Shown: in pieces, positions 55,653 through 64,000 of the stretch
Numbering within the stretch: position 1 is the first letter of the stretch
Layout: each line of letters starts with the position of its first letter
Source: Neobacillus jeddahensis
GTDB taxonomy: Bacteria; Bacillota; Bacilli; Bacillales; Cytobacillaceae
Reading direction: 5' to 3'
DNA: 64,000 nt
NCBI RefSeq assembly: GCF_000612625.1
Contig: NZ_CCAS010000005.1
Coordinates: forward strand, 85,226-149,225
The notes under the pieces: generated by a model
What the model was told of the DNA's origin: nothing
Seen by the model: only the letters and a program-made list of their open reading frames with translations
Databases searched by the model: none
Position numbers and translations under genes: made by a program

Positions 55653-57805
55653 TTTATATTAACCAAGTCCTTCAATATGTAAAAGATTCTAAACGAATGC
55701 GGGTAATTGAAATACAAGAATCATATGTTTATATAGTTGATATTGATGCACATACATCAATGCCTAAGAAGATGCTTTATGCCACATTGGTTACAGAAAT
55801 AGAACAGAAAGTATTATTAGCGATAGCTGATCCATTTGCTAGAGTAATAATCGATGAAGATTTGACAGCGGTACAGATTCAAAAGCGTGAAGAGGATTGG
55901 CGCACAATTCAACAATCCTTTTTCCCTTTTATGGAAGAGTTACTACAAAAACATGGAAGAGAATTTAAGATAAAAGCTATTGCAAAACAACTAGAAGTTA
56001 CACCAACAAAAGTAAAGAAGCTTCTTAGCCGCTATTGGCAGCGTGGTATGAATAAAAATGCTATGCTCCCTGATTATATAAACTCAGGTGGTAGAGGAAA
56101 AGAAAAATCTTTATCGAAAGAAAAAGCTGGTCGACCAAGAAGAGTAACTGTTAGTGGCGAATATCAAACAGGTATTAATATCACAGAAGAAGTGAAGCTG
56201 CAGTTTGAGCATTCAATTGACAAGTATTACCGGAAAACAAATAATTATTCTTTAAAGGATGTTTATCATTTTATTTTACGTGATTTTTATTCAGACCGTT
56301 ATAAAGAAAATGGTGAAATGAAATATCGTGTTTGGGATGCTAATCGGATACCCTCTTACCATCAGTTTTACTATTGGTTTAAGAAATTTGAAGACCCAAA
56401 AAAGGATATTCAATTTCGTCAAAGTGCCAAGGAATTTGAATTGAAAAGTCGTCCCCTTGTAAGCAATTCAAAATCAGAAACAAATGGTCCAGGTACTCGC
56501 TTTCAAATTGACGCTACGATTGCTGATATTTATTTGGTAAGCTCACTTGATATAAATAGAATCATTGGTCGCCCCGTTATTTATGCTGTACTGGATGTCT
56601 ACTCTCGAATAATAACAGGTTTATATGTTGGTTTAGAAGGACCTTCATGGTTAGGTGCAATGATGGCATTAGATAATATGGCTGCTGATAAGGTAGATTT
56701 TTGTAAGAAATACAATATTGATATTGAAGAAGGACAATGGCCAACACATCACTTGCCTGAAATCATTATTGCTGACCGCGGGGAATTTGAGGGCTATTCC
56801 GTAGAAAACTTAATTAATAATTTAAATATTAAAATTGAAAATACAACGGCCTATCGTGGTGACTTAAAAGGGATTGTTGAACGTAAATTTCGTACACTGA
56901 ATGGAAAAGTGAAACAAAAAGCACCCGGAGCTATTCAAAAGGAATATCGTGAGCGTGGAGATCGAGACTATCGCTTAGATGCAACGTTAAATCTTAGAGA
57001 ATTTACAGCAATTATTATTACATTAGTATTACATCACAATCATAAAATTATTGAAAAATATCCAATGGAAAAAGAAATGATTGCTGATAATATTGTGCCT
57101 ACACCGATTAACCTTTGGAATTGGGGAATCAAAAATCGAAAAGGTAGATTAAGAACGGTTGATCGAACTATTTTGCGATTAAATGTTTTACCGCGAGGAA
57201 ATGCAACGATTTCTAGAGCAGGTATAAAGTTTAAGAATTTATTTTATGGTTCAAGACAGGCATTAGAAGAACAATGGTACCTAAAGTTTAAAAATAAAAG
57301 TATTGAAATCGTTTATGATCCTCGTAATGTAGAAAAAATTTATATTCCACATGATGGTGGTATGGATTTTGAAACCTGTAGCTTACTTGAACCAAGTTTT
57401 CAATATAAACAAGACTTTATAGAGGAAATTATTTTCCAACAACAATTAAGAAGTGAACTTGAGGAAATTGAACGCTCAAAACAAGTGCAACTCACCATTA
57501 ATACTGAAGCAATGCTTGAAGATATCATAACTAAAGCTAAAAATAAGAAAAAGCAATTACAACATCAATCGACAAGTAAAAAAGAAGAGCTAGCATCTAT
57601 TAGAGATAACAAGGCTATTGAAAAAGAGCTTAATCGTCAAGTTGAGCAATTTGATTTAGAGTCTGAACAATTCGATCAGAAAGCATCAGTAATAGACTTT
57701 GCAACAAAAGAAAAAGTTGAAGAAGAAACACCGAAAAAATCTTCCTCACGTTTAATGGATAAATTACGAAAGAAGCGAGATGAGGAATATGGAAAAAATA
57801 AATAA
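55649..57805 (+). CDS. tnsB: DDE transposase TnsB
   Basis: 718 residues. Catalytic residues D288 (RFQIDATIAD), D376 (IIADRGEF) and E411 (KGIVERKF) have spacings of 88 and 35, identical to D273, D361 and E396 of Tn7 TnsB. The N-terminal part has helix-turn-helix units for binding the 20-bp end repeats; the C-terminal tail is charged and coiled (about 590-718), the TnsC contact in Tn7. It cuts and joins the 3' ends. Confidence 0.95.
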   Translation: MIYINQVLQYVKDSKRMRVIEIQESYVYIVDIDAHTSMPKKMLYATLVTEIEQKVLLAIADPFARVIIDEDLTAVQIQKREEDWRTIQQSFFPFMEELLQKHGREFKIKAIAKQLEVTPTKVKKLLSRYWQRGMNKNAMLPDYINSGGRGKEKSLSKEKAGRPRRVTVSGEYQTGINITEEVKLQFEHSIDKYYRKTNNYSLKDVYHFILRDFYSDRYKENGEMKYRVWDANRIPSYHQFYYWFKKFEDPKKDIQFRQSAKEFELKSRPLVSNSKSETNGPGTRFQIDATIADIYLVSSLDINRIIGRPVIYAVLDVYSRIITGLYVGLEGPSWLGAMMALDNMAADKVDFCKKYNIDIEEGQWPTHHLPEIIIADRGEFEGYSVENLINNLNIKIENTTAYRGDLKGIVERKFRTLNGKVKQKAPGAIQKEYRERGDRDYRLDATLNLREFTAIIITLVLHHNHKIIEKYPMEKEMIADNIVPTPINLWNWGIKNRKGRLRTVDRTILRLNVLPRGNATISRAGIKFKNLFYGSRQALEEQWYLKFKNKSIEIVYDPRNVEKIYIPHDGGMDFETCSLLEPSFQYKQDFIEEIIFQQQLRSELEEIERSKQVQLTINTEAMLEDIITKAKNKKKQLQHQSTSKKEELASIRDNKAIEKELNRQVEQFDLESEQFDQKASVIDFATKEKVEEETPKKSSSRLMDKLRKKRDEEYGKNK

Positions 57806-59468
57806 CCTAGTATTAAAAGGTGATTTAGAGGAAGCAAATTATAAGGAACAAGCTTTGTCTGATTATTGCAATAATCCCTTTATTGAAGCCCTTCCCCCAA
57901 TATTTACTGAAGATGATGTATTGGAACGATTTATGGTCACACCACGTATATCTGAACAAGATAAACAAAGCGAGGCAAACATTCGTTACCATGTATTGAA
58001 ACGAATTAAAAATTTTATTCAACCATTGCCCATTCATTTTGAAGTTGAACGTAAATTATCCACTTTAATTCGTAGAGGATATTTAGCACGTAATCCTTTA
58101 GATAAATCTTTTTTAGAACGTATCCGGGTTTTGCACGAGCTACGTGAAGATGAAGAAGGGGCTCATCGATATATCGATGAGCGGCTGAACTATATACGTT
58201 CAACAGCTGATAGTGTAGCGATTATTGGTATATCTGGTATAGGTAAAACAACTGCAATTGAACGTTTGCTATCAATGTATCCGCAAGTCATTAAGCATCA
58301 ACTATACAAAGGTCAACTTTTTAACCGTACTCAAATTGTTTGGTTGAAAATAGACTGCCCTTATGACGGAAGCTTAGCCACATTATGCAAAAGTTTCTTT
58401 AAAGCAATTGATGATTTACTAGGTACACACTATCTGGAGAAGTTTGGGTATTTCAATCGAATGACATCAACAATGTTATTGTATATGACTTCACTCGCGA
58501 GTTTGTATGGTATTGGTGTGTTGGTGATTGACGAAATTCAGCATCTTATAAATTCAAAAAATGAGCAAGAGGAAATGTTGAACTTCTTTGTTACATTGTC
58601 TAATACAGTAGGTATCCCAACGGTATTAATTGGTACCTCGAAGGCACAACTATTATTTAAAGGAAACTTCCGCCAAGCACGTCGGGCAGCAAGTGATGGA
58701 TCTATTATTTGGGACCGAATGGCAGAAAACAGCGAGGAATGGGAATTTTTCTTAGAAACACTTTGGAATATGCAATGTTTAAAAGAACACTCGGAACTGA
58801 CTGACGAGCTTAAAAAAGCTTTTTATGAAGAGTGTCAAGGCATTACTGCAGTGGCTGTGAATTTATTTATTCTTGCACAAGAACGAGTATTATTTGATGA
58901 AAAGAATTCAGATGAAAAAATAACTCCGCAGGTTCTAAGGCAAACAGCAAAGGTAGATATGAAAATTATACAACCAATGCTCAATGCTATTCGTAAAAAC
59001 AATTTAAAGGCGATGTATAAATATGAGGATATTATGATTAATCTTGACGACTTAATGATTAATCATAAGAAAGGCACTGAATACGAAGGTAAAATCAAAG
59101 ATGCGATGAAAGAGCGTTTAAACACATTGGATTACAAGCGCCGAGATACGATTGAGAATCTAAGTGTTGAATTAGCTGCTTTGGGGATTTTTACTGCATT
59201 GGATGCAAATGTTCTACGTAATTTAGTCACAAAAGCTGTTGAAAAAAATCCGGTGGATACCGAATACAATCAATTGAAATTGCATGTAATTCAGCAGGCG
59301 ATGGAATTGAATCAAAAAAAACTTTCAAAGGTTGTTTTAAAAGAAAAACAAGTAGTCAATTTGCCGTTATTAGCTTTAAGGGAAAAAGCTTTAGCAAAGA
59401 AAAAACATCCGTATGTTTATCTAAAACAAAATAACTTTATACCAGAACCAATGAGTGAACTATTCTGA
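57789..59468 (+). CDS. tnsC: AAA+ regulator TnsC
   Basis: 559 residues. Walker A GISGIGKTTA (about 147-156) and Walker B VLVIDEIQHL (D248), with sensor GTSKAQLLF. It assembles on DNA marked by TniQ/TnsD and activates TnsAB. ATG 57789 (or 57780 three codons upstream) lies inside the end of tnsB, so translation is coupled. Length matches Tn7 TnsC (555). Confidence 0.93.
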   Translation: MEKINNLVLKGDLEEANYKEQALSDYCNNPFIEALPPIFTEDDVLERFMVTPRISEQDKQSEANIRYHVLKRIKNFIQPLPIHFEVERKLSTLIRRGYLARNPLDKSFLERIRVLHELREDEEGAHRYIDERLNYIRSTADSVAIIGISGIGKTTAIERLLSMYPQVIKHQLYKGQLFNRTQIVWLKIDCPYDGSLATLCKSFFKAIDDLLGTHYLEKFGYFNRMTSTMLLYMTSLASLYGIGVLVIDEIQHLINSKNEQEEMLNFFVTLSNTVGIPTVLIGTSKAQLLFKGNFRQARRAASDGSIIWDRMAENSEEWEFFLETLWNMQCLKEHSELTDELKKAFYEECQGITAVAVNLFILAQERVLFDEKNSDEKITPQVLRQTAKVDMKIIQPMLNAIRKNNLKAMYKYEDIMINLDDLMINHKKGTEYEGKIKDAMKERLNTLDYKRRDTIENLSVELAALGIFTALDANVLRNLVTKAVEKNPVDTEYNQLKLHVIQQAMELNQKKLSKVVLKEKQVVNLPLLALREKALAKKKHPYVYLKQNNFIPEPMSELF

Positions 59469-59515
59469 TCTTAAATTGCTAATTTTACTAGATATTTAAA
59501 AGTGTGGTGATTTAT

Positions 59516-61546
59516 TTGCTCCCGTTTTTTACTGATCCTTATCCGGATGAATTGATTTATTCCGCTATAAGCCGGTATCATTTTTATAATGGTAATATCA
59601 ACTTTGTAGAAACATTAGAGGAATTATTCCAAAGTCGAAGTATTTTACCGAGTATAGAGTTTGGTAGTCATTTTTCTAACTTGATACAAAATTTAGGAAA
59701 TAATTATTCAGTTGAGAGCCTATTAGCTAATAATACTATATACCCTTATTTCGCTCTATTTATTACCATTGAGCGTCAAAAGAAAGTGTTGGAAGATGTA
59801 CGCACAAATGGACAAGGTATACATGGTAGATTGGGAATTTCCGGTGGTAAAATTAGTAGAAAACAAGGGTTATATTATTGTTCAGAGTGTGCCAACAACG
59901 ATATTAAAATATACAGTGAACCATATGTTCACCGCGAGCATCAGCTCCAAGGTATTGATTATTGCCCTCACCATGAATTGATGCTAAAGAAGTACCCTGT
60001 TGATTATACAGAATTTAGCAGACATGGGTATATAAGATTTGATGAAAGACTAATGAATTCATCAAGTTTAAAGGAAACTGAATCCAGTGAATTCAAAGAG
60101 GTACAAGTTAAGTTAGCCAAAATGGCTTATCGATTACTTCAAGTACCAATCAACCAATTTAACATCGAAAAAGTCTTTCAAAAGTATAGGACGCTCTTGA
60201 GGGAAAATAATTGGTTAATGACAAATACTAGACTAAAAAGAGAAGAACTTTTTAGAGCCTTTATTTCAAAGTTTCCACAAGGTTTTTTAGAAAAGTATGA
60301 GTCACCAGTAAAAATTGATGGACAAAATCAATGGTTGCAAATAGCGCTTACTAATTTTTTGAGAAATAGTGTACATCCATTTCGTCATTTGCTTTTACTG
60401 TATTTCTTCGATCAAGATATAGACTCATTTTTAGAAATAAAAGAAGATGATGGTCCATTCGGGAGTGGACCGTGGCCTTGTTTGAATAAAGCTGCCAAGC
60501 ATTATAAAGTTTTGGTAATATCGGAGGTAGAAATAAAAACTAGAGATAAAGTTCTAATAGGAAAATTTTCATGTTCATGTGGTTTTGAATATACAAGGAT
60601 AGGACCAGACAAGAGTGAGGAAGGTAAGTGGCGTAAAAGTCGAATATTAGCCTATGGAAAAGCGTGGGAAGAGAAGTTTGAAAAGTTAGTATCTTTGAAT
60701 GTAAGTCGTGAAAAAATTGCATTAGAGCTAGATGTAAGTCCAAAGACAATTTATAATCGAATTGCTATTAAAGCAACATCCCCAGAACTCACTGAAAAAT
60801 ATCGTGCAGATTTATTAGAGTGGAGAGAGAAATTCCCGAATGCTAATCGAAAGCAATTTCAGACGAAGTTAAAGAAAAATTTTACTTACTTATATAATCA
60901 TGATAGAGAATGGCTTGATGCCAATTTTCCTTCTAAACGTAAAACCTTGCATACACCAAAGAATCCCAATATTACTTTAAAAAGTAATACTAAAAATCGT
61001 ATTGAATACTATCGTTCCTTGTTATTAGATGCTATAAAGGAATGCCCTGACGTCACAAGAACGCAGTTGGAGAGAAAATTCTATACAGCATATCGTTATT
61101 TATATATAAATGATAAGGAATGGTTCGATGCTAATTTACCTCAGAAACGTCAAGCAACAACGATAACAAATGCAACTGACTGGAATAAGCGCGATCAAGA
61201 ATATTATCAAAAGATAAAAGAAGTTTATCCTGAATTAAAAACATTAGAAAAGCCAGTTAGAATTACAGGTAAGCTATTTAGTAAACGATTAAATATATTC
61301 AACCTCTCAATCAAAAGTTATGTGGAAAAATTGCCAAAGACTAACGAATTACTTAATGAAATTTCAGAAACTGTTCAAGAGTTTCAAATTCGGCGTTGTT
61401 GTATAGTCATAGACAAAATGTTAGAAGAAGAAAATTGCGTGAGGTTTGAGAAATTAAGGGAATCCTGTGCGATAGAATCCAAGAATTTCAAAAAAATAAA
61501 ACCTTATTTAGAAGAATACATTAGAAAGAAGCAGAAAAACATATAA
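59516..61546 (+). CDS. tnsD: Target-site selector TnsD (TniQ domain)
   Basis: 676 residues. The start LPFFTDPYPDELIYSAISRYH is the TniQ hallmark; a zinc site is C122-x2-C125-x24-C150-x2-H153 (YYCSEC...DYCPHH). The long C-terminal region (about 330-676) has helix-turn-helix units, such as REKIALELDVSPKTIYNRIA and two similar DREWLDANFPSKRKT / DKEWFDANLPQKRQA units. These should read the att DNA. TTG at 59516 fits family N-termini; GTG 59504/59507 are alternatives. It probably recognises the nrdJ 3' end. Confidence 0.9.
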   Translation: MLPFFTDPYPDELIYSAISRYHFYNGNINFVETLEELFQSRSILPSIEFGSHFSNLIQNLGNNYSVESLLANNTIYPYFALFITIERQKKVLEDVRTNGQGIHGRLGISGGKISRKQGLYYCSECANNDIKIYSEPYVHREHQLQGIDYCPHHELMLKKYPVDYTEFSRHGYIRFDERLMNSSSLKETESSEFKEVQVKLAKMAYRLLQVPINQFNIEKVFQKYRTLLRENNWLMTNTRLKREELFRAFISKFPQGFLEKYESPVKIDGQNQWLQIALTNFLRNSVHPFRHLLLLYFFDQDIDSFLEIKEDDGPFGSGPWPCLNKAAKHYKVLVISEVEIKTRDKVLIGKFSCSCGFEYTRIGPDKSEEGKWRKSRILAYGKAWEEKFEKLVSLNVSREKIALELDVSPKTIYNRIAIKATSPELTEKYRADLLEWREKFPNANRKQFQTKLKKNFTYLYNHDREWLDANFPSKRKTLHTPKNPNITLKSNTKNRIEYYRSLLLDAIKECPDVTRTQLERKFYTAYRYLYINDKEWFDANLPQKRQATTITNATDWNKRDQEYYQKIKEVYPELKTLEKPVRITGKLFSKRLNIFNLSIKSYVEKLPKTNELLNEISETVQEFQIRRCCIVIDKMLEEENCVRFEKLRESCAIESKNFKKIKPYLEEYIRKKQKNI

Positions 61547-61811
61547 AATAAAAAGGATGTTATAGTGCGGCCCTAATTAGATTAAACTTTGTTCGCTAAT
61601 AGAGCCAGATTTATGTAGGAATACACTTTTTAAATTAAATGAACATTTATGAGATATTTGATTCGTTTTTTACTTTGAACAGTCAAAAATCATACTATAT
61701 TTAATGGTAGTTTAGTAGGAAAAACATGTGTATTTTGGATAATTATATTTCTGAAAATATTGAATGATTTATTGGAATTTATGTTATTATATTCCATAAG
61801 GATGTGTATAA

Positions 61812-62099
61812 ATGGAGTTACTAACACCAGACACTTTATTTTATATATCAATTTTCATATTTACAGCTTTCTTTTTGAATGCTGCTCTTATTCTTTCTGA
61901 ATACCATGTAAACAAACACGTTGGTTTACAACAAAAAGATATGTGCATTGTGCAAAATGTCAATGCTAATCATTTACAAAATAATGGTTTGACACCATAT
62001 GTGTATTATAAATATAAACTAGTATGTTCAGTGTATCGAAAAGAATCTAAAGGTGAGCAAGATGATGAAGGTCCACATTTCCCAATGTTTTTTATTTAA
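61812..62099 (+). CDS. Small membrane protein of the transposon cargo
   Basis: 95 residues. One N-terminal membrane helix (TLFYISIFIFTAFFLNAALIL) and a hydrophilic tail with GEQDDEGPHFPMFFI. I know no family. AAGGATG precedes ATG 61812. The stop at 62097-62099 lies inside the hairpin that covers the ribosome site of the next gene. The 265-bp gap before it (61547-61811) is AT-rich and without genes. It is probably translated with the MutS-like gene as a two-gene cargo operon. Confidence 0.65.
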   Translation: MELLTPDTLFYISIFIFTAFFLNAALILSEYHVNKHVGLQQKDMCIVQNVNANHLQNNGLTPYVYYKYKLVCSVYRKESKGEQDDEGPHFPMFFI

Positions 62100-62116
62100 A
62101 ATAAAAAAACATTGGG
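62081..62116 (+). promoter_or_regulatory. Hairpin between the cargo genes covering the MutS-like gene's ribosome site
   Basis: CCCAATGTTTTTTAT (62081-62095) pairs with ATAAAAAAACATTGGG (62101-62116), with one extra A. The right end is the start of the Shine-Dalgarno GGGGGAG (62114-62120). Ribosomes reaching the upstream stop codon would open it, which suggests translational coupling. Confidence 0.65.
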
Positions 62117-62125
62117 GGAGTATGT

Positions 62126-63745
62126 ATGTTTTACATTTACGCAATCATCGCTATTTCGGGAGTAACTGTTCTATATAATATATATAGTGCCTATCGAAAG
62201 AAAAACTTGGTGTTAAAATTATGGGATAATAATAATAAATTAGATTATCCAATAAATTATCTTGGAACGTTTAAATATTTTTTTGAAAATGCAAAAGGAA
62301 GTTCCAAGGATGAATATGGTGTCGATGATATTACTTGGAATGACCTAAACATGAGTAAAATATTTGAAAAAGTAAATTATACCTTTACTTCAGTCGGGGA
62401 AGAAATGTTGTATTACAGATTAAAAAAGGCTCATGAAAAACATTTATTTTATGAAGAAATAATAGAGAGAATCACTAGAGATAGGCAATACAGAAGTAAA
62501 TTATCACTGATTTTAGCAAAATTAGGTAAAGCAGCCCATGCAGACTCATCCAAATATATTTTTGGTAACCCTGATTTCAATTTCAGGAAAATCTATTTCG
62601 TTCTCAGTGTCCTACCTATTGTGGGACTGCTCACTATGTTTATTTCAGTCCAACTTGGTTTTTCGATATTCATAATAAGCGTGCTAGTAAATACAACACT
62701 ATTTTATCTAAACCGTTCTAAGAATGAGGTAGAGTATGAAAGTTTATTTTATTGTTTAAATATTATTTTAACATCTAGGAAATTAGCAAAACTAAATAAT
62801 GATGTTGATTTTTTAAAAAGAACAAATAAATTAAAAAAAGCGCCTTTTATTGGCGTATTCCTGTTACAAGACGATGCCAGCGGGAGCAACTTAGTCCTTC
62901 AACTATTTACATTATGTAAATCTATATTTTTAATTGATTACTTTATCTTCCATTACATCGTGAATATTTTAAGTAGTAATAATGAAATATATGAATTGGC
63001 ATGGAGGAAATTAGGGGATATTGACTGTTGCTATTCCATCGCATTATGGAGGAAGATACTGCCATTTTATTGCTTACCTAAATACAGTCATAATAACTCC
63101 CTAATCATCCAAAAAGCATACCATCCTTTATTAAATAAACCAGTGGGAAATGACTTTTACTTCGATAAAAATATTCTTCTTACCGGCTCCAACGCTTCGG
63201 GGAAGTCTACATTTATCAAAACGATTGCAATTAATATCATTTTATCACAGGCTTTAAACACCAGTACCAGTAGGGAGATCACTTTAAAACGAGGATTAGT
63301 TTATTCCTCTATGGCCATGTCCGATGATATTGAAAAAGGGCAAAGTTATTTTCTGAGTGAAATTTACGCTCTAAAGAGAATATTTGATATAAGAGATGCC
63401 AATAAAGACAAATTCATGTACTTTTTTATTGATGAAGTTTTTAAAGGGACAAATACAATCGAGCGGGTTGCCGCTGCTGAATCAGTTTTAAATTATTTAA
63501 GTGATTGTAATGAAACGCGAATTATGGCAGCAACTCATGATCTGGAACTAACTGATATCTTATCAACAAAGTACGATAATTATCATTTTAGAGAACGTAT
63601 TATAAATGATGAAATTATTTTCGACTATCTAATTAAGGCAGGTCCTTCTAAAACAAAAAATGCAATTGAATTATTGCGGATCACGAAATTTCCCGAACAA
63701 GTGTATCTTCAAGCGTTACGTAATTCCAAGGAATTTATTGGTTAG
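62126..63745 (+). CDS. Membrane-anchored MutS-like ATPase (transposon cargo)
   Basis: 539 residues. An N-terminal helix (3-20) and a paired hydrophobic block near residues 150-200 put it in the membrane. The C-terminal third is the MutS ATPase: Walker A GSNASGKST (354-362), DIEKGQSYFLSEI, Walker B FFIDEVFKGTN (D436, E437) and ATHDLELTDIL (H471). The lever/clamp region before it is short, and the mismatch-recognition domain I with its Phe-x-Glu is missing. So it is not a mismatch repair enzyme of the usual kind; function unknown. GGGGGAG precedes the ATG. Confidence 0.85.
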   Translation: MFYIYAIIAISGVTVLYNIYSAYRKKNLVLKLWDNNNKLDYPINYLGTFKYFFENAKGSSKDEYGVDDITWNDLNMSKIFEKVNYTFTSVGEEMLYYRLKKAHEKHLFYEEIIERITRDRQYRSKLSLILAKLGKAAHADSSKYIFGNPDFNFRKIYFVLSVLPIVGLLTMFISVQLGFSIFIISVLVNTTLFYLNRSKNEVEYESLFYCLNIILTSRKLAKLNNDVDFLKRTNKLKKAPFIGVFLLQDDASGSNLVLQLFTLCKSIFLIDYFIFHYIVNILSSNNEIYELAWRKLGDIDCCYSIALWRKILPFYCLPKYSHNNSLIIQKAYHPLLNKPVGNDFYFDKNILLTGSNASGKSTFIKTIAINIILSQALNTSTSREITLKRGLVYSSMAMSDDIEKGQSYFLSEIYALKRIFDIRDANKDKFMYFFIDEVFKGTNTIERVAAAESVLNYLSDCNETRIMAATHDLELTDILSTKYDNYHFRERIINDEIIFDYLIKAGPSKTKNAIELLRITKFPEQVYLQALRNSKEFIG

Positions 63746-63791
63746 AGTTACATGGTAAAGAGCGCAATTGTTGAAGATTACACCTAGAAAA

Positions 63792-63932
63792 TGATCAAAC
63801 TTTTTTATAAAAATTGTATAATACTTCACAAAGAAAGAATTCGTTTTGATCAATCTTTTTTTCAAAATGGATTCTTTTTTATAGTGCAAAATGCGGGTTT
63901 GTGAGGTTTTTTTGATCAAACTTTATTTTAAA
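63792..63932 (-). repeat. Three spaced 20-bp TnsB-type sites (left end)
   Basis: On the minus strand three sites share TTTRWAAWAAAGWTTGATCA: at 63913-63932, 63847-63866 and 63792-63811. The outer one abuts the TGTAGC tip at 63938. Three spaced sites at the cargo end match Tn7's left end. All three end in TTGATCA, unlike the right-end copies. Confidence 0.88.
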
Positions 63933-63938
63933 GCTACA

Positions 63939-63943
63939 GGCAT
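63939..63943. repeat. Target-site duplication GGCAT, right copy
   Basis: Exact copy of 54681-54685, directly outside the right terminal base of the element. Confidence 0.92.
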
Positions 63944-63958
63944 CGGGAAACCGATGCC
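63939..63958 (+). terminator. Probable nrdJ hairpin, hit by the transposon
   Basis: GGCATCGG / CCGATGCC with GAAA loop. With the transposon removed it starts 17 bp after the nrdJ stop, so it was probably the nrdJ transcription end. No T tract follows. The transposon entered within its left arm; the duplication keeps the hairpin whole only on this side. Confidence 0.65.
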
Positions 63959-63964
63959 TTAGAC

Positions 63965-64000
63965 TGTAGACAAACTCGAAAATTTTCGAGTTTGCCTACA
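63965..64000. repeat. 18-bp inverted repeat at the window end
   Basis: TGTAGACAAACTCGAAAA faces TTTTCGAGTTTGCCTACA. The one non-pair is A-C on the plus and G-U on the minus strand, so it may be a minus-strand hairpin of a gene beyond the window. The window ends here. Confidence 0.6.

Larger units (their letters stand above)
54686..63938 (+). mobile_element. Complete Tn7-like transposon inserted downstream of nrdJ
   Basis: 9,253 bp. The ends are inverted: TGTAACTTTGAAATAAAGTT at 54686 and, on the other strand, TGTAGCTTTAAAATAAAGTT at 63938 (18 of 20 match). It is flanked by GGCAT on both sides. Contents are tnsA, tnsB, tnsC and tniQ/tnsD, in the Tn7 order and all plus strand, plus two cargo genes. 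No tnsE, Cas genes or CRISPR are present. It is inserted with the tnsA end toward the target gene, as in Tn7 at glmS. Confidence 0.93.

Noticed and set aside
62126..63745. MutS1 or MutS2 mismatch repair protein
   Set aside because: The protein is too short, lacks the mismatch-binding and Smr domains, and has membrane helices.
63870..63890. A fourth TnsB site in the left end (TATAAAAAAG on the minus strand)
   Set aside because: It has the A-rich core but lacks TTGATCA and the TTT start, so it is probably chance in AT-rich DNA.
54686..63938. CRISPR-associated (CAST) transposon
   Set aside because: No Cas gene or repeat-spacer array lies inside the ends, TnsA is present and TnsD is long with DNA-binding domains, so site targeting is protein-based.

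Overview
The window is chromosomal DNA of a low-GC, spore-former-type Firmicute, very probably a Bacillaceae member close to Bacillus or Neobacillus. From the left edge to about 49.4 kb the gene content and order follow the yqf-yqg-yqh segment of Bacillus subtilis: cshB, nfo, yqfT, zur, yqfW, yqfX, ispG, yqfZ, DUF1189, DUF456, sodA, yqgE, pbpA, the pst operon, rpmG, yqgN, yqgP, yqgQ, glcK, yqgT, yqgU, yqgW, yqgX, yqgY, yqzE, comG, yqhG, yqhH, gcvT-gcvPA-gcvPB, yqhL and lipM. No operonic rRNA or tRNA genes and no CRISPR array were seen.

Region by region: 0-10 kb holds RNA helicase and DNA repair genes, a zinc-uptake operon with its Zur repressor, isoprenoid gene ispG and small membrane proteins. 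10-21 kb holds an Fnr-like iron-sulfur regulator, sodA, a transporter, a class B penicillin-binding protein and a complete phosphate operon (pstS-C-A-B-B-phoU) behind a PHO box of four 11-bp-spaced repeats. 21-36 kb holds a DUF4912/glycosyltransferase group, lactate dehydrogenase, a rhomboid protease, glucokinase and cell-wall or lipoprotein genes. 36-43 kb (minus strand) holds comGA-GG for the competence pseudopilus and yqhG-yqhH. 43.5-49.4 kb holds a tandem glycine riboswitch driving the glycine cleavage genes, then yqhL and lipM, which link to lipoate supply.

The unusual part is 49.5-64 kb. A B12-dependent ribonucleotide reductase gene (nrdJ), preceded by two NrdR-box-like sites 33 bp apart, is cut by two group I introns. 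One follows the codons for the active-site NPCG motif, the other the codons for the APTG motif. Removing both rejoins an 852-residue protein in frame. Each intron carries its own endonuclease gene: PD-(D/E)xK-like in the first, zinc-ribbon plus HNH with an in-frame stop in the second.

Immediately after the nrdJ stop codon sits an apparently intact 9,253-bp Tn7-like transposon (54686-63938). It is bounded by TGTA...TACA ends and a perfect 5-bp target duplication (GGCAT). It has four head-to-tail 20-bp TnsB-type sites at the tnsA end and three spaced sites at the other end, exactly the Tn7 plan. It encodes TnsA, TnsB, TnsC and a TnsD/TniQ protein. The only cargo is a small membrane protein plus a membrane-anchored MutS-like ATPase. 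The insertion lies 17-21 bp past nrdJ, inside a hairpin that looks like its terminator. This is the geometry Tn7 uses at glmS, so the nrdJ 3' end is the likely attachment site. I regard this nrdJ-targeted element and its MutS-family cargo as the most interesting system here.
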